A stretch of 64,000 nucleotides of DNA from an uncultured Alphaproteobacteria bacterium (GTDB taxonomy: Bacteria > Pseudomonadota > Alphaproteobacteria > Methylaequorales > Methylaequoraceae): positions 1 through 64,000 of the forward strand of contig CACCYL010000007.1 of assembly GCA_902550225.1 (NCBI GenBank), given 5' to 3'. Below the pieces are notes generated by a model. That model was given only the letters and a program-made list of their open reading frames with translations. It was not told where the DNA came from and searched no databases. Positions 25,711 to 35,190 of the stretch are shown piece after piece. The stretch's first letter is position 1. Every line of letters starts with the position of its first letter. Both the position numbers and the translations under genes were made by a program.

Positions 25711-26678
25711 TAATCATTCACTAAATTTTTCATAACGTTTTCAAAAACTTTTTGTGTTTTTATATCCATCATCAATGAGCCACATTTTTTCGAATCGAAC
25801 CCTTTATAACCCATTAATTCATGAGGAGTCTTCGTACTTGAAATGACAATATTTGCTTTTCCCCATGGTTTGTATTTAAATTTATCACTTGGTCCAAAAA
25901 GACCAAATGTTTTAATATTTGCTAAGGCAGCCATATGCATTAATCCAGAGTCATTTCCTATAAATAAATTACAGTGTTTCATTATATTAAATATTTCAAT
26001 AAGGGTAGATTTTCCAAATAAATCTAGAATAAAATTCTTTTTCTTTTCAAGTATATTTCTCACTAAATATTTCTCATTTGCTGGACCAACAAACAAAAAT
26101 AAAGATTTTCTGAAATAGGGTTGTTTGTGTAAAATATTTACTAATTCTAGAAACCTTTCAGAGGGCCACGTCTTACCAATCCAATTTGCAGTTGGAGCAA
26201 TCATTATTAATTTATGATTTTTTCTTAATTTTAGAATTTCTCTGAGATTATCATCCTTAAAATTCAACATAGAATTAATTTTAATTGACGGATTAATTAT
26301 TTTACCAGTAACAGATTTAGTGATCTCTTCAACTTTGTGATTTTTTTTTTTTTGATTTTTTTTTTTATAAATATATTTGTATTTTGATAATAGAAACAAA
26401 CTTATACCTGTACCTCTTAAATCAATAATATACTCCCATTTAATAAAAATTAATTTAAACCACAATAAAAACCAGTGATATGCAAATTTTCTTTTGTTCA
26501 AAGTAATTAAATGATCTATATTTTCACAATACTTAAACAACTCTGACGGCACTTTCCCACAAACTAGTGTAATTTTATTAGTAGATTCTTTTTTAAAGAA
26601 CTGATGAAGACCAGACGACATAATTGAATCACCCAACCTATTCGATGATATAATGAGTATATTTTTAGTTTTATTCAT
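25710..26678 (-). CDS. Family 9 glycosyltransferase (heptosyltransferase type)
   Basis: The 322-aa GT-B protein opens NILIISSNRLGDSIMSSG, as in ADP-heptose:LPS heptosyltransferases. It has IAPTANWIGKTWPSERFLEL and the C-terminal FIGNDSGLMHMAALANIKTFGLFGPSD motif region. It adds a heptose or similar sugar to lipid A-core. It is the promoter-proximal gene of the glycan operon running to asnB and is divergent from ygfZ. Confidence 0.92.
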   Translation of the reverse strand: MNKTKNILIISSNRLGDSIMSSGLHQFFKKESTNKITLVCGKVPSELFKYCENIDHLITLNKRKFAYHWFLLWFKLIFIKWEYIIDLRGTGISLFLLSKYKYIYKKKNQKKKNHKVEEITKSVTGKIINPSIKINSMLNFKDDNLREILKLRKNHKLIMIAPTANWIGKTWPSERFLELVNILHKQPYFRKSLFLFVGPANEKYLVRNILEKKKNFILDLFGKSTLIEIFNIMKHCNLFIGNDSGLMHMAALANIKTFGLFGPSDKFKYKPWGKANIVISSTKTPHELMGYKGFDSKKCGSLMMDIKTQKVFENVMKNLVND

Positions 26679-26713
26679 ATTGTTAAATTATAAAAATTTA
26701 ATAAATTAGTATA

Positions 26714-27577
26714 ATGTTTAACAAAAAAGAATTTCACAAACTTGAAAATAAATCAATAATCAAAATCTTTGGTAGAGATAAATTCTCTTTTATTCAAGGA
26801 ATAGTATCAAATGACGTAGAGATTTTAAAAAAAAAAAGTTCAATTTATTCATCAATCCTCTCTCCTCAAGGAAAATTTATCGTAGATTTCTTCTTATCGG
26901 TTTATAAAGAATTTATTTTATTGGAGTTAAATGAAGATCAAAAAGATCATGTCGTAAGAAAACTAGAAATTTACAAGTTAAGGTCAGATGTTTATATCGA
27001 AGAAGAGAGGACAATAAGTGTTTTTCTAATCTCAAATGATTCCGAAGAAAATTTAAAACAATTAAAGAATGATTATTTCTGTTTTGAGGACCCTAGATTC
27101 AAAAGTTTATTTAAAAGAATTTATATATTTAAAAATTCTAATAAAATTGATTTAGATGAATATAATCTAAAGAAAATATCATGTTCAGAATATAACGATT
27201 TGAGACTCAAACATTCAATTCCTGATTTTAAATACGACATTATTGAAAATAAATCTCTTTTACTGGAGATGAGATTTGACGAGTTAAACGGTATTTCTTG
27301 GACCAAGGGTTGCTACATGGGACAAGAAATAACTGCGAGAATGAAATATAGAAATCTTATAAAGAAAAAACTTTTTAAAATTAAAATAAACTTTAAAAAA
27401 AAGATTAGTGAAGAAATTAAGTTTAATGAGGAAGTGGTTGGTTATATAACGAGTCATAATTATAAAGAAGGTTTAGCTTATATTAATTTAAAGTCTATAA
27501 ATGAATTTTTTAAAAAAAATTTAATTAGTGGCGACTCAACTATAAGGTTAGAAAAAATTTGGTGGAGTTGCGATTAA
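26714..27577 (+). CDS. ygfZ: YgfZ/IbaG-type folate-binding Fe-S maintenance protein
   Basis: The 287-aa GcvT-like protein carries the diagnostic K-G-C-Y-x-G-Q-E motif (TKGCYMGQEITARMKYR). The N-terminal FSFIQGIVSNDVE and the SPQGKFIVDFF segment are also typical. YgfZ proteins use tetrahydrofolate and help build or repair certain Fe-S enzymes. It is a single gene between divergent and convergent neighbours. Confidence 0.92.
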   Translation: MFNKKEFHKLENKSIIKIFGRDKFSFIQGIVSNDVEILKKKSSIYSSILSPQGKFIVDFFLSVYKEFILLELNEDQKDHVVRKLEIYKLRSDVYIEEERTISVFLISNDSEENLKQLKNDYFCFEDPRFKSLFKRIYIFKNSNKIDLDEYNLKKISCSEYNDLRLKHSIPDFKYDIIENKSLLLEMRFDELNGISWTKGCYMGQEITARMKYRNLIKKKLFKIKINFKKKISEEIKFNEEVVGYITSHNYKEGLAYINLKSINEFFKKNLISGDSTIRLEKIWWSCD

Positions 27578-27581
27578 GTAA

Positions 27582-28481
27582 TTAAAAATTAAATTTACTC
27601 TTTAACTCTTTAAGCTTTGAAAAGGGTGAGTTTTTATAAGAAACATTCTTTTTTATTCTTTCAAGTCCTTTGTTCCCAAAATCTTTTGATATACAACTGT
27701 AAAGCCAGTTAATATCCTGATTTATTCTTAATTTATCTAATCTTTTATTTTCATTTAACCACTTCCATCTCAAGTTTAACTCATCAAATAAATTATCAAA
27801 ACCAATATTTTGAGCAGATGAAGTTTTAATAATTCTTATTTCCCAGTCATTTTGACTTTGAAAATAAGCTTTACTTCCTGATAAATCAGAATATGTAATT
27901 TCAGATAAATTCTTAATGTCGCATTTTGTTACAACTACGATATCAGGAATCTCGAAAATTCCAGATTTCATGAACTGTATTGAATCTCCGCTACCTGGTT
28001 GTACTCCTAAAATTACTGAATCTGAGAGATTTTTAATAAAAGTTTCCGATTGACCAACCCCAACGGTTTCAATAATAAGAAAATCAAACATTGCTCTCAT
28101 TACTACCATTGAAGGATAAGTTAGTTCTGATATCCCCCCTAAAAAACTTTTTGATGCCATAGATCTCACGAATACATTATTATCAGAGGGATTCAACATT
28201 AGTCTAGTTCTGTCTCCCAATAGAGCTCCGCCTGACCTTTCTGATGAAGGATCAATAGCAATAATTCCGACAGATCTATTCTTCTTTCTGATGTGCTTTA
28301 CCAATTTATCAATCAAAGAAGATTTTCCAACACCGGGGGCTCCCGTAATTCCAATAACATGGGCTTTTGATTTAGAATGAAATTTGTCAAGTTTAGAAAT
28401 CATTTCTTTTGAATCAAAATTGGTCTCAACTTGTTCCAAGAGATTTGACAGTTCAATTTTTTTTTTTAAATTCTTTGCCAT
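27582..28481 (-). CDS. meaB: MeaB/ArgK-type G3E GTPase (methylmalonyl-CoA mutase chaperone)
   Basis: The 299-aa protein has a Walker A motif GITGAPGVGKSSLIDKL, DPSSERSGGALLGDR, IIETVGVGQSE and VVVTKCD (G4). The family loads and protects B12 in acyl-CoA mutases. No mutase gene is in the window. It begins at the last base of glyS (TAATG) and so joins the glyQ-glyS transcript. Confidence 0.93.
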   Translation of the reverse strand: MAKNLKKKIELSNLLEQVETNFDSKEMISKLDKFHSKSKAHVIGITGAPGVGKSSLIDKLVKHIRKKNRSVGIIAIDPSSERSGGALLGDRTRLMLNPSDNNVFVRSMASKSFLGGISELTYPSMVVMRAMFDFLIIETVGVGQSETFIKNLSDSVILGVQPGSGDSIQFMKSGIFEIPDIVVVTKCDIKNLSEITYSDLSGSKAYFQSQNDWEIRIIKTSSAQNIGFDNLFDELNLRWKWLNENKRLDKLRINQDINWLYSCISKDFGNKGLERIKKNVSYKNSPFSKLKELKSKFNF

Positions 28482-30508
28482 TAAATTTCAAGTAAGGAAA
28501 ATCTGTAATTATCATTTAAAACTTGATGAAGCTTATTGATCAGGATCTTTCTATTTGTTCTAATTTTTAAGTTATCATCATTAACTATAACATTGTCAAA
28601 AAAAACGTTGATTGTATCGCTTAATTGACAAAGATAATTAAAATTTTCAAAAATAAAGTCATGTTTTGATTCATCAATATTTTTTTTTATATGATCAATT
28701 AGGTTATAAAAATTTTTTTCTTCTTCTTTTTTTAATAAATTAACTTCAACACTTTGATTTTCTATATCTTCATTTAAGGAATTTAGTCTTTTGAAGGCTT
28801 TGAGAAAGTTTTTTCCGTCTCTTGAGTTATATAGTTCTGTCATTTTCTCAGCTCTTATGAAGATTGCATATGGATTAAACTCTCTGTCAATGGACGCTAG
28901 TATAATATCATTTCTGAACCCCATTTCCTTAAAAAGATTGACAGTTCTTTTTTGAAAAAAATCAAATAAAAAACTAAACTCAATTTTTAAATTTAAATTT
29001 TGAACTAAATATAAATTTTTATGAAAATCAAAAAGTTCAGAAAAATTTAGGTTGATTTTCTTATCTATGCATATCTTAATTATAGATAATGTTGATCGGC
29101 GGATACCAAATGGGTCACCAGCACCGGTCAAACTTTCTTTTGACACAAAATAACCAAGAATAGAATCAAACTTCTGGGATATCGATAGTATATAAGTTAA
29201 AAAATTATCGTATGACTTGGAGAACTCATATTCGTATTGATCTGAGAAAGCTTGAGAAACAGTTTTTGGGAAATTTTCAAAATTTGCTAAAAACCCCCCA
29301 ACTTTGCCCTGTAATGATGGAAATTCTTTTACTAAATCTGTGGCTAAATCAGTATTAGAATATATTAAATAATTTTCAAATTGATTATTATTCTTTCCTA
29401 ATTTTTCATATATAAACTTTAAAACATTATTAATTCTTTTGGCTCTATCATAAAGTGATCCTGTTTGTTCATAGAAAATTATTTCTTTCAGCTGATTTAA
29501 TCTATTAATTAAACCTTTCTTTTTGTCTTCATATATGAAAAAGGATGCATCACTAAATCTTGCTTTCAGAACATTTAAGTTTCCTTCAACCAGTTTATTA
29601 TCTTTTTTAACTTTGATTCCAGATACAAATCCAAAAAAATTTGAAAGTTTATTATTTGTTTCTTTAAAAATAAAATAATCTTGTTTGTCTGACATAATAT
29701 TTTTTAAGAGAAATTCTGGAATTTTAAAAAATTTGTTATCAAAAGAACCAAAATATACATTAGGAAATTCAACGGAATTTGAAATCCGCTTTAATAAAGC
29801 AGAGTCATTAATAAATTGAAGATTATTTTTTTTGCAAAAAGCATCTATTTTTTTGAGGATAAGTTTTTGTCTATCTGAACTATCGAGCATAACAAAGGTT
29901 TTTCTTAATTTTTCTTGATAATTTAAATAGTTACTATAGAGAATTTTTTTTTCTTCAAAATGATAATTTCCAAATGTAAAGTTATTAGAATCAAGACCAG
30001 CAAATTTTATCTTTAATAATTTATTATTGTAAATGCAGAGGATATTTTTAATTGGTCTTATCCACCTATCATTATGGCAACCCCATCTCATTGATTTAAC
30101 CCACTTGATAGATTGTAAAATTATTGGTGTTTCTATTTTTAGAATATCTGAAGTATTTTTTTTCTTTGTCTTTTTCTTAAAGACAAAATAAGACTTATCT
30201 TTGATAACTTTTGTTTCTAATTTTTTTACATTTACAAGATTGTTCGACTTTAAAAAACCTTGAATTGCTTTTTGACTAGCATCTACTTGCGGTCCTCTAA
30301 CTTCGACTTGTTTAGAATTTGTATAATTATTTAAACCATTTACATAGACTCCAACTCTTCTAGAGGTCGAAAAAGTAAGTAAATCTTTATATTTAATTTC
30401 ATTATCTTCGAGAATTTGACAAAATAGTTTTTCAAATTGATTTTCAATTAAACTTTGCGCTGAGGATGGTATTTCTTCCCCATAGATTTCAAGAATAAAG
30501 TCAGACAT
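28481..30508 (-). CDS. glyS: Glycyl-tRNA synthetase beta subunit
   Basis: At 675 aa this is the usual size for the beta subunit of the alpha2beta2 enzyme. It opens DFILEIYGEEIPSSAQ and has GPQVDASQKAIQGFLKSN, SMRWGCHNDRWIRPI, EQTGSLYDRAKRI and GAGDPFGIRRSTLSI. It binds tRNA-Gly and works with GlyQ. It overlaps glyQ by eight bases, allowing balanced expression. Confidence 0.97.
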   Translation of the reverse strand: MSDFILEIYGEEIPSSAQSLIENQFEKLFCQILEDNEIKYKDLLTFSTSRRVGVYVNGLNNYTNSKQVEVRGPQVDASQKAIQGFLKSNNLVNVKKLETKVIKDKSYFVFKKKTKKKNTSDILKIETPIILQSIKWVKSMRWGCHNDRWIRPIKNILCIYNNKLLKIKFAGLDSNNFTFGNYHFEEKKILYSNYLNYQEKLRKTFVMLDSSDRQKLILKKIDAFCKKNNLQFINDSALLKRISNSVEFPNVYFGSFDNKFFKIPEFLLKNIMSDKQDYFIFKETNNKLSNFFGFVSGIKVKKDNKLVEGNLNVLKARFSDASFFIYEDKKKGLINRLNQLKEIIFYEQTGSLYDRAKRINNVLKFIYEKLGKNNNQFENYLIYSNTDLATDLVKEFPSLQGKVGGFLANFENFPKTVSQAFSDQYEYEFSKSYDNFLTYILSISQKFDSILGYFVSKESLTGAGDPFGIRRSTLSIIKICIDKKINLNFSELFDFHKNLYLVQNLNLKIEFSFLFDFFQKRTVNLFKEMGFRNDIILASIDREFNPYAIFIRAEKMTELYNSRDGKNFLKAFKRLNSLNEDIENQSVEVNLLKKEEEKNFYNLIDHIKKNIDESKHDFIFENFNYLCQLSDTINVFFDNVIVNDDNLKIRTNRKILINKLHQVLNDNYRFSLLEI

Positions 30509-31346
30509 TTTTTTTTACTAATTTGCAACAACTTTGAACTAGAGATCTAATTCTTAAAATATATGCTTGTCTCTCTGAAACAGATACTAATCCTCGAGAG
30601 TCTAATAAATTAAAAGAGTGACTAGCTTTTATACATTGTTCATAAGCTGGTATTGGTAGTTTATTTTCGATTAAAGTTTTTGCACTTTCCTCATGGTATT
30701 TAAATGAATTGTACAAATGGTTCTTTGAAGCAAGCTTAAAGTTGAAAAAAGACATTTGTTTTTCATTCTCTAAATACAAATCACCATAGGTCATACCGGA
30801 ATCGTTAACTTTGATTTTGTAAACACTATCAACATTTTGAACAAAGGTCGCGATTCTTTCGAGACCATAAGTTATCTCTAAACACACAGGATTAACGTCT
30901 ATACCCCCTATTTGTTGAAAATAAGTAAACTGACTTATTTCCATTCCATTACATTGAACTTCCCAACCTAGTCCTGTAGCTCCAAGAGTTGGGCTTTCCC
31001 AATCATCTTCTACAAATTTAATGTCATTTAAATTCTTATCAATGTTAATAGATCTTAAACTTTCTAAATACATCTCTTGAGAGTCACTTGGACTAGGCTT
31101 AATTAAAATTTGTAGTTGATAGTAATGTTGAAGTCTATTGGGATTTTCTCCATATCTTCCATCAGACGGTCTTCTACAAGGTTGAAGGAAAATAGCACTC
31201 CAAGGTTCTTTGTCTATTACTTTGAGTACTGTAGCTGGATGAAAAGTGGCTGCTCCCATTTCCATATCATATGATTGAATCTGGATACAACCTTTCTTCT
31301 TCCAAAACGAATTAAGATTATCTATAATTTCTTGGAAAGTTAACAT
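30501..31346 (-). CDS. glyQ: Glycyl-tRNA synthetase alpha subunit
   Basis: The 281-aa catalytic subunit opens TFQEIIDNLNSFWKKKGCI and has GAATFHPATVLKVI, QPCRRPSDGRYGENPNRLQHY, and LGWEVQCNGMEISQFTYFQQ. It activates glycine. It starts the operon glyQ-glyS-meaB, divergent from the prenyl synthase. Confidence 0.98.
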   Translation of the reverse strand: MLTFQEIIDNLNSFWKKKGCIQIQSYDMEMGAATFHPATVLKVIDKEPWSAIFLQPCRRPSDGRYGENPNRLQHYYQLQILIKPSPSDSQEMYLESLRSINIDKNLNDIKFVEDDWESPTLGATGLGWEVQCNGMEISQFTYFQQIGGIDVNPVCLEITYGLERIATFVQNVDSVYKIKVNDSGMTYGDLYLENEKQMSFFNFKLASKNHLYNSFKYHEESAKTLIENKLPIPAYEQCIKASHSFNLLDSRGLVSVSERQAYILRIRSLVQSCCKLVKKNV

Positions 31347-31442
31347 AATAAAAATTTAATTTAAAATTGGATTTTAGAATACTATATCTTTAGTCACTGT
31401 GATTAAAAAAAAAAAATATTTTCAATTTTTTAAAGCTTCAAA

Positions 31443-32453
31443 ATGAATATAATTAACTTAAATAGAGAAAATCAAAATACCCCCCTTGATATCTTTATGA
31501 AATGGCTTGAACCTGATATTATCAAAATAAATCAATCCATTCTAAAAAATCTTTTAGGAAGTGAACCGCTAATCTCGGATTTATCAAATCATATCATTGG
31601 TTCTGGTGGAAAGAGAATAAGGCCTCTTTTAACCATTGCGTGCTCTAAACTGTGCAATTACATTGGAACTAGACACATTGAACTTGCATCGGTGATTGAG
31701 TTTATCCATACAGCAACTTTATTGCATGATGATGTGGTAGATAATAGTAAAAAAAGACGAGGAAAATCTTCAGCCAATTTTATTTGGGATAACAAATCTA
31801 GCATCCTGGTAGGAGATTATCTTTTGAGTAAAGCTTTCAGAATATTAATAAATGAGGGATCAATTGCTTGTTTAGATATAATTTCAAAGGCTTCAGTCAA
31901 AATTTCAAACGGCGAAGTTAAACAATTGGTTTCAATAAAAAACCTTCACACAAACGAGTCTGAATATCTAGATATCATAAATCATAAGACCGCCGAATTA
32001 TTCTCTGCTGCATGTCAAATAGGTGGAGAAGTAAGTGAAATAAGTTCAGAGAAAAAAAAATGTCTAGCTGAATTTGGAACTTTTCTCGGAATGGCATATC
32101 AAATTATAGATGACTCTCTAGATTATTTTTCAGACTTTAAAACCTCTGGTAAAAGTTCGGGAAATGATCTAAAAGAAGGTAAGATGTCACTTCCCCTTAT
32201 ACTTTGTTACAAGAGATGCGATAAAATTGAAAAAAAAATAATAGAATTAACCATTACTAAAGACAAAATCAATAATAGTGATTTTCTAAAGATAAAAGAT
32301 TTAATGACGAAATATGATATTAGGCAAGCCTGTGTAAAAAAAGCAAGACATTTTTCTACAATGGCAATGGACAGTCTAGGAATTTTCTCAGATTCCGCGG
32401 AGAAAGAAAAACTCGTAAATTTAGTTGATTATTTAACATATAGAACAAAATAA
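31443..32453 (+). CDS. ispB: Polyprenyl diphosphate synthase (octaprenyl type)
   Basis: The 336-aa trans-prenyltransferase has both aspartate-rich motifs (LLHDDVVDNSKKRRG and IIDDSLDY) plus GSGGKRIRPLL and LVGDYLLSKAF. It makes the long isoprenoid side chain of ubiquinone. Chain length cannot be fixed by eye. The next genes, a small membrane protein, a COQ8-like kinase and a COQ9-like protein, point to a quinone-related group. Confidence 0.94.
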   Translation: MNIINLNRENQNTPLDIFMKWLEPDIIKINQSILKNLLGSEPLISDLSNHIIGSGGKRIRPLLTIACSKLCNYIGTRHIELASVIEFIHTATLLHDDVVDNSKKRRGKSSANFIWDNKSSILVGDYLLSKAFRILINEGSIACLDIISKASVKISNGEVKQLVSIKNLHTNESEYLDIINHKTAELFSAACQIGGEVSEISSEKKKCLAEFGTFLGMAYQIIDDSLDYFSDFKTSGKSSGNDLKEGKMSLPLILCYKRCDKIEKKIIELTITKDKINNSDFLKIKDLMTKYDIRQACVKKARHFSTMAMDSLGIFSDSAEKEKLVNLVDYLTYRTK

Positions 32454-32481
32454 TTTGGAATGATAATTGCAAATATTTTCT

Positions 32482-32601
32482 ATGGACAAATATAATCAGT
32501 TTGAACTATCAAGCTATTTCAAGGCAAAAACTTTAGAATTTCTTTCAAAGAATTACATATTTATTTCATTAATTTTCATTCTATTGATTATTTTCGTTTA
32601 A
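32482..32601 (+). CDS. Small membrane protein, 39 aa
   Basis: The frame MDKYNQFELSSYFKAKTLEF leads into one hydrophobic helix (NYIFISLIFILLIIFV) at the C-terminus. It resembles a tail-anchored small protein. It occupies the gap between the prenyl synthase and the COQ8-like gene, with a T-rich tract just after the stop. Location in the quinone gene group hints at a small partner of a membrane enzyme, but no homologue is recognised. Confidence 0.5.
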   Translation: MDKYNQFELSSYFKAKTLEFLSKNYIFISLIFILLIIFV

Positions 32602-32631
32602 TTTTTTTTTTTTTTCATTAACTTATCACTT

Positions 32632-33963
32632 ATGGATGAGATTAATAAATTTTCAAAAAGAGTAGCGAGATACGCTAACCTCGGAACATCTGCTGGAAGT
32701 ATTGCTTTAAAGTTTTTAGGGACAAGATTATTGAATCAAGAACATGAGAAAAATGCTGAAGATCTTAAAAATATTCTAGGAAATTTAAAGGGACCTATAA
32801 TGAAAATTGCGCAACTTTTATCAACAGTTCCTGACTTACTTCCAGAAGAATATGTAAACGAATTAACAAAGCTACAGTCAAATGCTCCACCTATGGGTTG
32901 GAATTTTGTAAAAAGGAGAATGAAAAACGAACTTGGATTTGATTGGCTTGATTCTTTTGACTCTTTTGAAAAAGAACCATTTGCTGCAGCTTCTCTAGGT
33001 CAAGTTCACAGAGCTGTTTATAAAGGGGAAAATGTTGTATGTAAATTGCAATACCCTGATATGAATTCTATTGTTGATGCAGACGTAAACCAACTAAAGC
33101 TAATTTTTTCAATTTACAAAAAAATTGATACAAGTATTGACACTTCGGAAATTCAAAAAGAAATTAGCGTTAGAATAAAAGAAGAATTAGAGTACAAGCA
33201 AGAACAAAAACACATCCAATTATTCAATCTCATTTTTAATAAATTTAATGAAGTAAGAATACCTAAAGTTTACAAGGAAATCTCTACCAATAGATTAATT
33301 AGTATGAATTTCTTGCCAGGAAATAAACTTCTTCACTTTAAAAAATATCCTCATGCTGTTAGACAAAAAATAGCTAAAAATATGTTTACAGCATGGTACT
33401 ATCCATTTTATAAATATGGTGTCATCCATGGAGACCCACATTTAGGAAATTATTCTTCAGATAAAAATGCAAATATAAATCTTTTAGATTTTGGCTGCAT
33501 AAGAATTTTCAAACCATCTTTTGTAAAAGGTGTTATCGATTTGTACCATGCAATTAAAGACAATGACACTGATCTAGCCATCCATGCATATGAAAGTTGG
33601 GGGTTTGAAAACATTTCTAAAGATTTAATTGATGTTTTAAATATTTGGGCTAAATTTCTTTACTCACCCTTAATGGAAAATAAGTTAAGAAAAATGCAGG
33701 ATACAAATTCTTCTACCTACGGAGCAGAAGCTGCCTCAAAAGTTCACAGGGAATTAAAAAAAATTGGAGGAGTAAAACCTCCAAGAGAGTTTGTTTTTAT
33801 GGACAGAGCAGCTATTGGGCTTGGCTCAGTATTTCTCCATTTAGATGCGAAACTTAACTGGTATAAATTATTTCATGAATTAATTGATGGATTTAACGAG
33901 AATATCTTAAAAAAAAGACAAAAAGATGCAATAAAAGAGGCTAAAATGGAGTATACGTTTTAA
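32632..33963 (+). CDS. ABC1/COQ8-family atypical kinase
   Basis: The 443-aa protein resembles COQ8/ADCK3: a KxGQ-type segment (LKGPIMKIAQLLST), the Ala-rich loop AAASLGQVHRAVY in place of the glycine loop, KLQYPDM with the catalytic Lys, HGDPHLGNY and LLDFGC. These proteins support ubiquinone synthesis through ATPase activity at the membrane. The neighbouring prenyl synthase and COQ9-like gene agree. It converges on the COQ9-like gene with a 23-base overlap. Confidence 0.92.
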   Translation: MDEINKFSKRVARYANLGTSAGSIALKFLGTRLLNQEHEKNAEDLKNILGNLKGPIMKIAQLLSTVPDLLPEEYVNELTKLQSNAPPMGWNFVKRRMKNELGFDWLDSFDSFEKEPFAAASLGQVHRAVYKGENVVCKLQYPDMNSIVDADVNQLKLIFSIYKKIDTSIDTSEIQKEISVRIKEELEYKQEQKHIQLFNLIFNKFNEVRIPKVYKEISTNRLISMNFLPGNKLLHFKKYPHAVRQKIAKNMFTAWYYPFYKYGVIHGDPHLGNYSSDKNANINLLDFGCIRIFKPSFVKGVIDLYHAIKDNDTDLAIHAYESWGFENISKDLIDVLNIWAKFLYSPLMENKLRKMQDTNSSTYGAEAASKVHRELKKIGGVKPPREFVFMDRAAIGLGSVFLHLDAKLNWYKLFHELIDGFNENILKKRQKDAIKEAKMEYTF

Positions 33964-34525
33964 AATCAAGTGCAATTTTCTCTGAGAAAGTAAGAAGCTT
34001 GTCCAACTCAGACATGGTTTTTGACAACTCATCTGAATCATCCTCAAGCCAAATCATAAAAATATAGCTATAAATAAGAAAAATTGATTTTTTCTTAAAG
34101 ATATCAAAAAATGAATCGTTAAGTGCATTTGTGAGTTCTAAATAAAAATCTAATGAGTTCATTACATTTTTTGCGACAGATTTAGCTACTAAAGGATCGG
34201 ATTTAAATGAACTTTTAATACTTTTAAGGGAATTTCTATATGGTTGCATAAACTCTAATCTTAGCATAATTAATTCAAACAAATTGTCTTTTACCGAAGT
34301 GCTTGTTAGCTCCTCAAAATCGAAACTTTTTTCAACTTTGATATCAATCATTTTTGAGAATTCGTCCAGAATAGTGACTTCAGACTTAAAAAAAATTTTT
34401 ATTTCGTTTATTGGAATTTTTTCTGTATCTGAGAGTTTTTGTAAAGAAAATGACTTCCAACCGCTTTTTTCAATTATATTGAAAGAAGATTTAACTAAAT
34501 TAAACTTTTTATCTGATGATTTCAT
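33941..34525 (-). CDS. TetR-fold protein, COQ9-like
   Basis: The 194-aa all-helical protein has an N-terminal TetR-type HTH (VKSSFNIIEKSGWKSFSLQKL, IPINEIKIFF) and a C-terminal region with LFELIMLRLEFMQPYRNSLKSI, typical of alphaproteobacterial TetR/COQ9-like proteins. It could be a lipid-binding ubiquinone factor or a true repressor. A 22-base inverted repeat upstream (34565-34586) favours DNA binding, whereas the convergent COQ8-like neighbour favours a COQ9 role. Confidence 0.75.
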   Translation of the reverse strand: MKSSDKKFNLVKSSFNIIEKSGWKSFSLQKLSDTEKIPINEIKIFFKSEVTILDEFSKMIDIKVEKSFDFEELTSTSVKDNLFELIMLRLEFMQPYRNSLKSIKSSFKSDPLVAKSVAKNVMNSLDFYLELTNALNDSFFDIFKKKSIFLIYSYIFMIWLEDDSDELSKTMSELDKLLTFSEKIALDFKTYTPF

Positions 34526-34564
34526 ACAATTAAGTTGTAAATGAAATATTTATATATATTCTCT

Positions 34565-34586
34565 ATTTACAAATATTAATGTAAAT
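34565..34586. promoter_or_regulatory. Inverted repeat, possible TetR-type operator
   Basis: ATTTACA at 34565-34571 and its perfect complement TGTAAAT at 34580-34586 are separated by eight bases. A third half-site, TGTAAAT, occurs at 34536-34542. It lies between the divergent COQ9-like/TetR gene and apt, 40 bases upstream of the former. The AT-rich background weakens the case. Confidence 0.4.
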
Positions 34587-34657
34587 TTATGGTATATTTC
34601 AACATTTTTTCTAGTTTTACCAACTTTTTAAAGAAATTTTAATATCTTTTTTGTATT

Positions 34658-35170
34658 ATGCAAATCGAGGAAATTGAATCTTGTATTAGTAAAGTCCCAG
34701 ACTTCCCAGAACCTGGAATTCTTTTTTATGATATTTCTACTTTAATCTCAAACAACAATGCTTTTAAAGCTTCTATAAAATATCTTGAAGCTCTCGCCAA
34801 AAACTATGAATATGACTTAATAGCAGGGATTGATGCGAGAGGGTTTATATTTGCATCTTCTTTAGCATTAAACTTGAATAAAGGAATCGTTATGGTTAGA
34901 AAAAAAAACAAACTTCCCGGACAAGTTGTTAGTTTAGAATATGATTTAGAGTACGGAAAAGATACCCTAGAAGTAAATTTAAAACTTCAGGCAAAGAAAA
35001 TAATTATTGTTGACGATCTTTTAGCAACTGGTGGAACAGCACAAGCAGCTTGTGAACTTTTAAAAAAAGCGGGAGCAACAGTTTCTTGTTTTATTTCTTT
35101 AATTGAGTTAAATTTTCTTAATGGAAGAAAAAAAATTGATGTTCCAACTGAAACATTGATTAGATATTAA
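34658..35170 (+). CDS. apt: Adenine phosphoribosyltransferase
   Basis: The 170-aa type I phosphoribosyltransferase salvages adenine to AMP using PRPP. Motifs are FPEPGILFYDISTL, the base-recognition GIDARGFIFASSLA, RKKNKLPGQV, and the PRPP loop IIVDDLLATGGTA. It is the first gene of the rightward run leading into the ExbB-like operon, 20 bases away. Confidence 0.96.
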   Translation: MQIEEIESCISKVPDFPEPGILFYDISTLISNNNAFKASIKYLEALAKNYEYDLIAGIDARGFIFASSLALNLNKGIVMVRKKNKLPGQVVSLEYDLEYGKDTLEVNLKLQAKKIIIVDDLLATGGTAQAACELLKKAGATVSCFISLIELNFLNGRKKIDVPTETLIRY

Positions 35171-35190
35171 ACTAATTTTATGAGAAAAAC

